Below, one piece after another: positions 56,425 to 64,000 of a stretch of DNA of 64,000 nucleotides. Source of the stretch: Pseudomonas sp. BGr12 (GTDB taxonomy: Bacteria; Pseudomonadota; Gammaproteobacteria; Pseudomonadales; Pseudomonadaceae); the NCBI RefSeq assembly GCF_030272895.1, contig NZ_JALRNF010000010.1, forward strand, positions 1 through 64,000. The letters are read 5' to 3'. Made by a program: the position numbers and the translations under genes. The notes beneath the pieces are model-generated. The model was not told where the DNA came from. It was given only the letters and a program-made list of their open reading frames with translations, and did no database searches. The stretch's first letter is position 1, and each line of letters opens with the position of its first letter.

Positions 56425-58392
56425 ATGAATACGCCGCTGATCGAATTGCGCGACATCCGCAAATCCTACGGCGGGGTCGATACCCCCAAGGTCGAAGTGG
56501 TACGCGGCATCAGCCTGGCGATTCACCCCGGGGAGTTCGTCGCCATCGTGGGCGCGTCCGGCTCCGGCAAGTCGACCCTGATGAACATTCTCGGCTGCCT
56601 GGACCGCCCGACCTGCGGCGACTACCTGTTCGCCGGCAAAAACGTGGCCGACCTGGACAGCGACGAACTGGCCTGGCTGCGCCGTGAAGCCTTCGGCTTC
56701 GTGTTCCAGGGCTACCACCTGATCGCCTCGGGCTCGGCCCAGGAAAACGTCGAGATGCCGGCCATCTACGCCGGCACACCCGCCGGCGAGCGCCACGCCC
56801 GCGCCGCCGCCCTGCTCGAACGCCTGGGCCTGGCCAGCCGTACCGGCAACCGCCCCCATCAGCTTTCCGGCGGCCAGCAGCAACGGGTGTCGATTGCCCG
56901 GGCGCTGATGAACGGCGGCCACATCATCCTCGCCGACGAACCCACCGGCGCCCTGGACAGCCAGAGCGGCGCAGAAGTCATGGCCTTGCTCGATGAGCTG
57001 GCCGCCCAGGGCCATGTGGTGATCCTGATCACCCATGACCGTGAAGTGGCAGCCCGTGCCAAGCGGGTCATCGAGATCCGCGACGGCCTGATCGTCAGCG
57101 ACTCGGGCAACGCGCCGCCGGCTTCCCACGCCGACGCACCGGGCCTGCAGGCCGAGGACCTGCGCCAGCGCCTGGACCACGGCGCGACCCACAGCGGCGC
57201 CTGGAAAGGCGAGCTGGTGGAGTCCCTGCAAGCGGCCTGGCGGGTCATGTGGATCAACCGCTTCCGTACCGCCCTGACCCTGCTCGGGATCATCATCGGG
57301 GTGGCCTCGGTGGTGGTGATGCTTGCCGTCGGCGAAGGCAGCAAGCGCCAGGTCATGGCCCAGATGGCCGCCTTCGGCTCCAACATCCTCTACCTCAGCG
57401 GCAGCGCGCCGACCCTGCGCGAACCGGCCGGCGTCATCACCCTGGACGATGTCGCTGCGGTGGGCGGCCTGCCCCAGGTGAAGATGATCATGCCGGTGAT
57501 CGGCAACAAGCTGATGGTCCGCTACGGCAACAACAACCAGCAGTTCTACGTCGGTGGCAACAACACCTACTTCCCCGAGATCTTCAACTGGCCGGTGGTC
57601 CGCGGCAGCTTTTTCACCGAGGCCGACGAGCAGGCGGCCGCCGCCGTGGCGGTGATCGGGCACAAGGTCAGCGAGAAGTTGCTTGGCCCGAACATCGATC
57701 CGATCGGCCAGTACATCCTGGTGGAGAACGTTCCCTTCCAGGTGGTCGGCGTGCTGGAAGGCAAAGGCGCAAGCTCAGGCGAACAGGACAGCGACCAGCG
57801 GATCGTGGTGCCCTACTCGGCCGCGGCCATTCGCCTGTTCGGCAGCCGCGACCCGGAATACGTGACCATCGCCGCCGCCGATTCGCGGCGCGTGGCGCAA
57901 ACCGAAGCCGCAATCGAGCGGCTGATGCGCAAGCTGCACAACGGCAAGCACGACTACGAACTGAGCAACGACGCCGCCCTGATCCAGGCCGAAGCCCGCA
58001 CGCAGAACACCCTGTCGCTGATGCTCGGTTCGATCGCGGCGATCTCGCTGCTGGTCGGCGGCATCGGCGTGATGAACATCATGCTCATGACCGTGCGCGA
58101 ACGTACCCGCGAGATCGGCATCCGCATGGCCACCGGCGCGCGCCAGCGTGACATCCTGCGCCAGTTCCTCAGCGAAGCAGTGCTGCTGTCGATGGTCGGC
58201 GGCCTGACCGGCATCGCCCTGGCCCTGGCGATCGGTGGCGGCTTGTTGCTGGCCGACGTCGCCGTGGCCTTTTCCCTGGCGGCCGTGCTCGGCGCCTTTG
58301 CCTGTGCAGTGGTCACCGGGGTGGTGTTCGGCTTCATGCCGGCACGCAAAGCCGCCCGCCTCGACCCGGTCAAAGCCCTTACCAGCGAATAA
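56425..58392 (+). CDS. pvdT: MacB-type ABC transporter PvdT
   Basis: 655 residues. Fusion of an ABC ATPase (Walker [10 protein letters not shown] near 45, LSGGQQQ near 145, Walker [11 protein letters not shown]) with a FtsX-like permease (first helix near 283-305, MacB periplasmic domain, three C-terminal helices). Powers the PvdR-OpmQ efflux pump in the inner membrane. Confidence 0.95.
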   Translation: MNTPLIELRDIRKSYGGVDTPKVEVVRGISLAIHPGEFVAIVGASGSGKSTLMNILGCLDRPTCGDYLFAGKNVADLDSDELAWLRREAFGFVFQGYHLIASGSAQENVEMPAIYAGTPAGERHARAAALLERLGLASRTGNRPHQLSGGQQQRVSIARALMNGGHIILADEPTGALDSQSGAEVMALLDELAAQGHVVILITHDREVAARAKRVIEIRDGLIVSDSGNAPPASHADAPGLQAEDLRQRLDHGATHSGAWKGELVESLQAAWRVMWINRFRTALTLLGIIIGVASVVVMLAVGEGSKRQVMAQMAAFGSNILYLSGSAPTLREPAGVITLDDVAAVGGLPQVKMIMPVIGNKLMVRYGNNNQQFYVGGNNTYFPEIFNWPVVRGSFFTEADEQAAAAVAVIGHKVSEKLLGPNIDPIGQYILVENVPFQVVGVLEGKGASSGEQDSDQRIVVPYSAAAIRLFGSRDPEYVTIAAADSRRVAQTEAAIERLMRKLHNGKHDYELSNDAALIQAEARTQNTLSLMLGSIAAISLLVGGIGVMNIMLMTVRERTREIGIRMATGARQRDILRQFLSEAVLLSMVGGLTGIALALAIGGGLLLADVAVAFSLAAVLGAFACAVVTGVVFGFMPARKAARLDPVKALTSE

Positions 58393-58395
58393 TCC

Positions 58396-59802
58396 ATGAA
58401 CGTGCCCAGCCGTCTCAGTGTGTTGTCCATCAGCCTGTTCATCGCCGCCTGCAGCGCCACGCCGCCCCCGCCGCAAAGCGGCCTGCAGGCACCCGGGCGC
58501 TGGCAAGGCAGCGACAGCAACCTCAACCAGCCATTGCCACAGCACGACTGGTGGCAACAGTTTTCCAGTGCCCCGTTGAACGCACTGATCGAGCAGGCCC
58601 GCCAGGGCAGCTTCGACCTCGCGGCCGCCGCCGCCCGGGTCCGCCAGGCCCAGGCCTCGGCGATCATCGCCGGCGCGCCGCTGCTGCCGGAGGCCAAGTT
58701 CGGCTTGAACGCCAGTCGCCAGCGCTTGTTGCGTGGCGATGGCTTCGATCAGCTCGACGCCAGCGACCGCGAACGCACCAGCACCTCGTTCAATACACGC
58801 CTGAGCGCCAGCTACGAAGTCGATTTCTGGGGTGGCAAGGCGGCCGCCCACGACAGTGCGCTGCATGGCCTGGACGCCAGCCGCTTCGACCGCCAGACCG
58901 TCGAACTGACCCTGCTGAGCGGCGTCGCCAACAGCTACCTGCAAAGCCTGGCACTGGCCGAGCAGGTGCGCATCGCCCGGCTAAACCTGGCCAACGCCGA
59001 AGATGTCCTGCGCCTGGTACAGACCCGCCACGACGCGGGCTCGGCCACCACCCTGGAACTGGCCCAGCAGCGCAGCCTGGTCGCCGGCCAGGCGCGCCAG
59101 GTGCCGTTGTTCGAACAACAACTGCAGGAAGCGCGGATCACCCTGGCGACCCTGCTCGGTCAACCGGTACAGGCGCTGGCGCCGATCCAGGAGTCCATCG
59201 ACGGGCTGCGCTGGCCCGGCATTGGCAGCGGCGTGCCCAGCGATCTGCTCAGCCGCCGGCCCGACATCGCCGCCGCCGAGGCACGCCTGGCCGCCGCCCA
59301 GGCCGATGTCCAGGTGGCCCGCGCCGCCATGCTGCCGAGCCTGACCCTGGGCACCGACCTGGGCTCCGGCGCCGACACCTTTGCCCGGATCCTGCGCAGC
59401 CCCTACTACACCCTCACCGCCGGGCTGGCCGCACCGATCTTCAACAACGGTCGCCTGCGCGCCGAGCGGGACAAGGCCCGGGCCGTGGAGGATGAACTGC
59501 TGCAAGATTATCGTGGCAGCATCACGGCCGGCTTTGCCGATGTCGAGAAAGCCCTCAACGGCATCAGCGGGGTGGACAGCCAAAGGCAGTGGCAGGACCA
59601 GGAAGTGGAACAGGCACGCCGGGCTTTCGAACTATCGCAAAGCCGCTACCGGGCGGGCGCCGAAACCTTGCTGACCGTGCTCGAAACCCAGCGCACCCTG
59701 TACCAGGCCCAGGACCAGCAGGTGCAGTTACGCCTGGCCCGGCTGCAAGGCAGCGTGGCGCTGTACAAGGCATTGGGTGGGGGCTGGCAAGTGGTTCGGT
59801 GA
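58396..59802 (+). CDS. opmQ: Outer-membrane efflux lipoprotein OpmQ
   Basis: 468-residue OprM/TolC-type factor. Lipobox in FIAACSA (Cys near 20), then the two repeated OEP domains with LIEQARQGSFDLAAAAARVRQAQA and ALNGISGVDSQRQWQDQEVEQARRAFELSQSRYRAG. Forms the outer-membrane channel for PvdRT. A REP pair follows. Confidence 0.93.
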   Translation: MNVPSRLSVLSISLFIAACSATPPPPQSGLQAPGRWQGSDSNLNQPLPQHDWWQQFSSAPLNALIEQARQGSFDLAAAAARVRQAQASAIIAGAPLLPEAKFGLNASRQRLLRGDGFDQLDASDRERTSTSFNTRLSASYEVDFWGGKAAAHDSALHGLDASRFDRQTVELTLLSGVANSYLQSLALAEQVRIARLNLANAEDVLRLVQTRHDAGSATTLELAQQRSLVAGQARQVPLFEQQLQEARITLATLLGQPVQALAPIQESIDGLRWPGIGSGVPSDLLSRRPDIAAAEARLAAAQADVQVARAAMLPSLTLGTDLGSGADTFARILRSPYYTLTAGLAAPIFNNGRLRAERDKARAVEDELLQDYRGSITAGFADVEKALNGISGVDSQRQWQDQEVEQARRAFELSQSRYRAGAETLLTVLETQRTLYQAQDQQVQLRLARLQGSVALYKALGGGWQVVR

Positions 59803-59812
59803 TGGGACTGCC

Positions 59813-59882
59813 GTGGGAGCGGGCTTGCCCCGCGATTGCGTACTATCAGTCGCATCGTATCGCGGGGCAAGCCCGCTCCCAC
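59813..59882. repeat. REP pair (24-bp perfect arms)
   Basis: Arms 59813-59836 and 59859-59882 are exact reverse complements of the REP core family, separated by 22 bases. It lies in the convergent gap between opmQ and pvdP. Confidence 0.92.
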
Positions 59883-59906
59883 AGCAGCTACATTACAATA
59901 CAACCT

Positions 59907-61529
59907 TCAGGTCACGATCCCGCGCAGCGACAGATGCCGCGCATACCACGGCCGTTGCGGCACACGACGAACCAGGTCGCCGATCTTGTCGTCTTCGCCA
60001 AAGGTGATGCGCAGCGCCAGCTTCATGGTTTCCACGTCCATTTCCACCGACTTGCCCGGGGACGTCCCCGGCACCGTGCTGCAGCCATGGGTGTCCGGCC
60101 CCAGCCAGGGGTCCTCGACCTGAACCCAGCGGCCCGGCACGAACCACTGCACGCCGCTGACCTCACGCCTGCGCACCTGGCCGGGATTGTGCCGCTCATG
60201 GGCGCGGAACCAGTCTTCGACGCGGTCGTCGATCCAGCCATGAAAGCCCCAGAACACCGGGTGCACATGGGATGAAAAGGGGTCGCCGAGAAAGTCATTG
60301 TCGACGCCGAACCAGCGCGAGGCAAAGTCGGCCGGGTCCCGGGCAAAGGGTACCGGCGCGCCGTTGACCGGATCCCGTGGCACCGACGCCCAGCACATGT
60401 GCAGCCAGTCGTGCAGGTTCATCTCCAACTCCGAGCCGAAGGCGCCCAGGGTCAGCGTCGACAGGTACTGCGGGTCGCGGTAGCGGGATTCCCAGACCTG
60501 GAAATTGCTGCAAAACGTCTCGCCGGCCTTGATCGCCGACACCCACTGGCCATAGGCGGCGTCACCCGGCGCCTGCCAGGTGGGCGGCACACAGTTGCCG
60601 TCGTGGTTGTTGAAGTAACGGGCAAAGCCCTGGCGATCCTGCTCGACGTCCGGCTTGGGCAACGGGAAATGACGCCAGGACGGCAGGTCCTGCATCGAGC
60701 GGGCCGTGCCAAGCATATGCCGGTGCATGAACAGGAAATCCTCGCCCGAACCATTGCGGTGCTTGCGCGGACCACGGGCATCGCGCTCCAGTTCTCGGGG
60801 ACCGGGCTGCCACCCCAATCCGCGCAGGGCGCCACGCTTCTCTTCGGGTAGCTTGTGCCACTTGTCGCGGGAAGCATGCCAGAGCTGGTGGAACAGACGA
60901 TGCTCGGCACTGACCAGCCAGGCCTGCAGTTGCGGAGTGTAGGGCAGCCGCTCGCGAGCTTCGGGAAACAGCCGCTTGACTGCAACGAAATGGCTGTCCA
61001 GCAGCGGCAGGGCCATGGATCGATCCAGGGGTTGCAGACGACCGCTCAAGGTGCCGCTGCCGGCATTGCCGAAAGCGCCCCAGACTTCGTCCAGGCTGGC
61101 AATGCACTCGTAGTGCGTTGCCCCGCGATTGCTCAGCAGCCGCCAGCGCACCTCGGTGCTCGATGCGCCCACCAGATCGCCCAGCACCCGGTAGGCAACC
61201 GGCCCCTGCCCCTCCAGGCGCGCGGGCTCATCGACAAAACCGCGCAAGCCACGCCCCTTGGTCGCCACATCCAGGTACATCTGCAGCCCCTGCTGTGGCA
61301 ACCCGGCCAGGCCGGCCTGGGTACCGTGAAAGCGCAGGTCCCAGATGCCCCGCAGTTGATCGGCCAGTTGCTGGCCCGCGGCATCGGCCAGTTCGACGCT
61401 GGCCTCGCCCGGCGTGACGATATCGTCCTCGGGGTCATGGGTCAGTCGTTTATGCGCATAATAGGCCGCAGGCGCCGCTGCACCCGCCACTGCCAGCCCT
61501 GCAATGAATCCTCGCCGCGATATCGTCAT
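59907..61529 (-). CDS. pvdP: Tyrosinase PvdP (pyoverdine maturation)
   Basis: 540 residues from the ATG at 61529, giving a twin-arginine signal MTISRRGFIAGLAVAGAAAPAA. PvdP is the periplasmic copper tyrosinase that matures the ferribactin chromophore to pyoverdine. Candidate copper histidines: SAEHRLFHQLWH and FLFMHRHM (site A), NLHDWLHM and HVHPVFWGFHGWIDD (site B). Preceded by an IS-box promoter at 61575-61598. Confidence 0.92.
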   Translation of the reverse strand: MTISRRGFIAGLAVAGAAAPAAYYAHKRLTHDPEDDIVTPGEASVELADAAGQQLADQLRGIWDLRFHGTQAGLAGLPQQGLQMYLDVATKGRGLRGFVDEPARLEGQGPVAYRVLGDLVGASSTEVRWRLLSNRGATHYECIASLDEVWGAFGNAGSGTLSGRLQPLDRSMALPLLDSHFVAVKRLFPEARERLPYTPQLQAWLVSAEHRLFHQLWHASRDKWHKLPEEKRGALRGLGWQPGPRELERDARGPRKHRNGSGEDFLFMHRHMLGTARSMQDLPSWRHFPLPKPDVEQDRQGFARYFNNHDGNCVPPTWQAPGDAAYGQWVSAIKAGETFCSNFQVWESRYRDPQYLSTLTLGAFGSELEMNLHDWLHMCWASVPRDPVNGAPVPFARDPADFASRWFGVDNDFLGDPFSSHVHPVFWGFHGWIDDRVEDWFRAHERHNPGQVRRREVSGVQWFVPGRWVQVEDPWLGPDTHGCSTVPGTSPGKSVEMDVETMKLALRITFGEDDKIGDLVRRVPQRPWYARHLSLRGIVT

Positions 61530-61574
61530 CGTCCTACCCGTGTTTGCCATGAAGCAGGCTTTATCCCTGCTAGA

Positions 61575-61598
61575 ACGTATGGCCGGCGGCGAAATTTA
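61575..61598 (-). promoter_or_regulatory. PvdS iron-starvation promoter of pvdP
   Basis: On the minus strand TAAAT, exactly 16 bases, CGT, about 45 bases upstream of the pvdP start. Matches the IS consensus fully, as at 55142. Confidence 0.88.
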
Positions 61599-61615
61599 AC
61601 GGTGTGCCACAGGGT

Positions 61616-61639
61616 TAATTCAGCTCGGCGGGCATTCGT
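61616..61639 (+). promoter_or_regulatory. Near-consensus iron-starvation promoter of the siderophore-interacting protein
   Basis: TAATT, 16 bases, CGT (one change in the first element). It points away from the pvdP promoter, 17 bases beyond it, and lies about 35 bases before the ATG of the reductase gene. Confidence 0.6.
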
Positions 61640-61674
61640 TTCCAGGGAGAACTCTTTGCCAAAAGGAATCGCCC

Positions 61675-62646
61675 ATGTCCTCTTCCACCTCCCTGGCCAG
61701 CGCCCTGGGCAACGGCCTGCGCAAGCTGGTGGGCAAGCCGGCCAAGGCCAGCGCCTATCGTTTGTTCGACGTGCAGCTCAAGCGGATCATCGCCTTGAGC
61801 TCCTCCCTCGCCCGCTTCGTGTTCACTGGCGCAGAGGTTGCGCAGATGTGCACCCTGGCCGCCGACCAGCGCATCAAGATCTTCTTTCCCAGTGCCAACG
61901 GCCAGCCGCCGCAGTTGCCCAAGCAGGGCTCCTGGCAAGCGGCCCGGCGCAACCTGGACGCGCAGAGCTGCCCGCCGATGCGCACCTACACGATTCGTGC
62001 CTTGCGTCGCGACGCCCTGGAGCTGGATGTCGATTTTGTCCTGCATGGCATCAACGGCCCCGCCTCGGCCTGGGCGACCCAGGCCAGCATCGGCGATCGC
62101 CTGCAGGTCTACGCACCCGACCGGGAATTTGCCGGCGACCCAGGCGGTTACGAATGGCGGCCGCCAAGGAGCCTGCGCTCGCTGCTGTTGATCGGTGATG
62201 AGACCGCCCTGCCTGCCATTGCCGGCATTCTCGAACACATGGCGCACGCCTTTCCAGAAGTGCCGGCACAGGTATTTATCGAGGTGCCGGGCGAAGAGGA
62301 CTGCCTGGAGTTGACCCGAAGCCCGGCGACCGAGCTGAACTGGCTGCCCAGGGACTTGCTCGATGCCGACCATGGCGAGGCGATGGTGCATGCCGCACGG
62401 GAACTGGCAAGGCTTCCCCGGCCGGATAACCCCACGCGCAAGGGCAACGCCCTTGAAGACGTCGATATCGAGCGGCAGATCCTGTGGGAACGTGGCGCGT
62501 CCGACACGGGCGAGTTCCACGCGTGGATCGCCGGCGAATCGGCGGCGATGATGCAGATTCGCCGCCACCTGATCCAGGAGCGTGGCATCGATCGCAAGAC
62601 CCTGACCCTGATGGGCTACTGGCGCGCCGGCCGCTCGTTCGATTGA
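61675..62646 (+). CDS. Siderophore-interacting FAD/NAD(P)H ferric reductase
   Basis: 323 residues of the SIP/ViuB family. FAD-binding barrel with MRTYTIRAL near 102 (the RxY(T/S) flavin motif), then the NAD(P)H domain LLLIGDETALPAIAGILEHM and the C-terminal GEFHAWIAGESAAMMQIRRHLIQERG...YWRAGRS. Reduces ferric siderophore in the cytoplasm to release iron. Divergent from pvdP behind an IS-like box. Which siderophore it serves cannot be read from the sequence. Confidence 0.88.
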   Translation: MSSSTSLASALGNGLRKLVGKPAKASAYRLFDVQLKRIIALSSSLARFVFTGAEVAQMCTLAADQRIKIFFPSANGQPPQLPKQGSWQAARRNLDAQSCPPMRTYTIRALRRDALELDVDFVLHGINGPASAWATQASIGDRLQVYAPDREFAGDPGGYEWRPPRSLRSLLLIGDETALPAIAGILEHMAHAFPEVPAQVFIEVPGEEDCLELTRSPATELNWLPRDLLDADHGEAMVHAARELARLPRPDNPTRKGNALEDVDIERQILWERGASDTGEFHAWIAGESAAMMQIRRHLIQERGIDRKTLTLMGYWRAGRSFD

Positions 62647-62698
62647 GGCAAGCGAGGGGCGCTCCCACAATGGCCAAGCCTGCGCCCTCCTTTGTGGG

Positions 62699-62934
62699 GC
62701 AACTGTCTTTGTGGGAGCTGGCGAAGCCTGCGATCGACTGCGCAGCAGTCGCAATCCGGCCACCTCATTGGGTCAGATGTACTGAGGCGGCCTGGTTTTA
62801 CGGCCGCTTCGCGCCCGATCGCAGCCTATCGGCAGCTCCCACAGAGTCCGAGGCTTGCCAGGAACCCTTGTCGGAGCAACTGTCTTTGTGGGAGCCGGCG
62901 AAGCCTGCGATAGGCTGCAAAGCAGCCCCAATCC
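62699..62934. repeat. Second-class repeat cluster (GCGAAGCCTGCGAT type)
   Basis: Two direct copies of a 59-base unit (62699-62757 and 62876-62934) share GCAACTGTCTTTGTGGGAGC and GGCGAAGCCTGCGAT. An inverted relative (CGATCGCAGCCTATCGGCAGCTCCCACAG) lies between at about 62816-62843. This differs from the GGGGCAAGCCCG REP family used elsewhere in the window. It fills the convergent gap after the reductase gene. Confidence 0.8.
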
Positions 62935-62935
62935 C

Positions 62936-64000
62936 TCAAAGAGCTGCCACCGCCGCTGCCAGCGCACGACCAAAGCGCACCGCCACCTCATCGACCTGCT
63001 CGGCGGTGATCACCAGCGGCGGCAGGAAACGCACCACCGCGCCGTGCCGGCCGCCGAGTTCGAGGATCAGGCCACGCTTGAGGCACTCGCGCTGCACCAA
63101 CGGGGCCAGGCGTGCGCACGCAGCCGGGTGGCCCTGGGCATCCCGGGCAGCCGCCGGATCGACCAGCTCGACCCCGAGCATCAGGCCGCGACCTCGAATA
63201 TCCCCCAGTTGCGGGAAGTCCGCCTGCAGTTTGCGCAAGTGCCCGGCCAGGCGCTCGCCCATGCGCTGCGCATGGCTGCACAGGTCGTGGTCCACAATGT
63301 ACTTCATCACCGCCGACCCCGCCGCCATGGCCATCTGGTTGCCACGGAAGGTCCCGGCATGGGCGCCAGGCTGCCAGGTGTCGAGCCAGTTGCGGTAGAC
63401 CACCACCGCCAGCGGCAGGCTGCCGCCGATGGCCTTGGACATCACCACCACGTCAGGCGTGATGCCGGCATGCTCGAAGGCAAACATCTTGCCGGTACGG
63501 GCAAAACCACTCTGGATTTCATCGACGATCAGGGCCACACCGGCCTGCTCGGTTATCCGGCGCACGCCCCGCAACCATTCCACGTCGGCCGGAATCACCC
63601 CGCCCTCGCCCTGCACCGCCTCGACGATCACCGCCGCCGGCCGTTGCACGCCCGCTTCCGGATCGCTCAGCAGGTTTTCCAGGTAATGCAGGTTGACCTT
63701 GACCCCGGCTTCACCGCCCAGGCCGAACGGGCAGCGGTAATCGTAAGGGTATGGCAAAAACTGCACGCCATTGCTCAACAGCCCGGCCAGCGGCTTTTTC
63801 GGCCCCAGGCTGCCCATCAGGCTCAGTGCGCCCTGGGACATGCCGTGATAACCGCCCTGGAACGACAGCACGGTCGTGCGTCCGGTGGCCGTGCGCACCA
63901 GTTTCAAGGCCGCTTCCACCGCATCGGTTCCGGTCGGCCCGCAGAACTGGATTTTCGCATCAATGCGCAGTGCTTGCGGCAACAGGCCGAACAGGTCCTG
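62936..64000 (-). CDS. pvdH: Diaminobutyrate--2-oxoglutarate aminotransferase PvdH (C-terminal part)
   Basis: Open to the right edge; about 354 residues visible. Class III PLP aminotransferase: [65 protein letters not shown], and PLP lysine in [18 protein letters not shown]. Makes L-2,4-diaminobutyrate, a precursor of the pyoverdine chromophore and peptide. Its promoter lies beyond the window. An ectoine-type diaminobutyrate aminotransferase is the main alternative, but the pyoverdine context favours PvdH. Confidence 0.85.
   Translation of the reverse strand, partial: QDLFGLLPQALRIDAKIQFCGPTGTDAVEAALKLVRTATGRTTVLSFQGGYHGMSQGALSLMGSLGPKKPLAGLLSNGVQFLPYPYDYRCPFGLGGEAGVKVNLHYLENLLSDPEAGVQRPAAVIVEAVQGEGGVIPADVEWLRGVRRITEQAGVALIVDEIQSGFARTGKMFAFEHAGITPDVVVMSKAIGGSLPLAVVVYRNWLDTWQPGAHAGTFRGNQMAMAAGSAVMKYIVDHDLCSHAQRMGERLAGHLRKLQADFPQLGDIRGRGLMLGVELVDPAAARDAQGHPAACARLAPLVQRECLKRGLILELGGRHGAVVRFLPPLVITAEQVDEVAVRFGRALAAAVAAL

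Overview
The window is chromosomal DNA of a fluorescent Pseudomonas. GC content is high, genes are dense, the fabA-fabB, sdhCDAB-sucAB-lpd-sucCD/gltA and etfBA/ETF-QO blocks are typical of the genus, and the right end carries pyoverdine genes. Pseudomonas-type REP pairs (core GGGGCAAGCCCG) sit between genes. From memory the gene order resembles the P. putida group. I see no tRNA, rRNA, CRISPR array, insertion sequence or prophage.

Layout. 1-6.1 kb: a catabolic and uptake island for guanidino/ureido amino acids (CtlX-type hydrolase, ornithine cyclodeaminase, polar amino acid ABC transporter, Lrp/AsnC regulator), with the same Lrp-like palindrome in front of both of its transcription units. 6.1-12.6 kb: minus-strand housekeeping genes (AI-2E-type permease, DUF4892, two alpha/beta hydrolases, hotdog thioesterase, SixA, DUF4389, GpsA). 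12.8-19.7 kb: three overlapping genes (TonB-dependent receptor, periplasmic binding protein, BarA/GacS-like hybrid kinase) followed by fabAB. 19.8-29 kb: DUF3859, amidohydrolase, pirin, dienelactone hydrolase, htpG with a sigma-32 promoter, two tandem thioesterases, a small lipoprotein behind an AlgU/sigma-E-type promoter, DUF599 and brnQ. 29.2-42.2 kb: the TCA supercluster with gltA divergent. 42.3-47.6 kb: START protein, YkgJ-type cysteine cluster protein, a secreted protein of unknown function, a MocR regulator, a DUF4398/OmpA lipoprotein pair and an orphan solute-binding protein. 47.7-51.6 kb: etfBA divergent from ETF-QO, with a PsrA-type box against the ETF-QO promoter. 51.6-54.3 kb: MqsRA toxin-antitoxin, an MHS-type transporter and a degenerate receiver protein. 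54.5-64 kb: pyoverdine block (FpvI-like sigma factor with a Fur box, pvdRT-opmQ, pvdP, a siderophore-interacting reductase, and the C-terminal part of pvdH).

How it fits together. The left island should turn imported citrulline- or arginine-like compounds into ornithine and then proline. The centre is core respiration: succinate dehydrogenase, 2-oxoglutarate dehydrogenase, succinyl-CoA synthetase and citrate synthase feed the quinone pool, and ETF/ETF-QO brings in electrons from acyl-CoA dehydrogenases. The right block is an iron-starvation regulon: three TAAAT-N16-CGT-type (PvdS) promoters drive efflux, PvdP maturation and ferri-siderophore reduction. The best regulatory reads are these iron-starvation boxes, the paired Lrp-like operators, the htpG heat-shock promoter, the AlgU-type promoter, the PsrA box and the MqsA operator. 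The least characterised module is the receptor/binding protein/hybrid kinase operon beside fabAB. Functions are assigned by reading the sequence and recalling families; no search was run.
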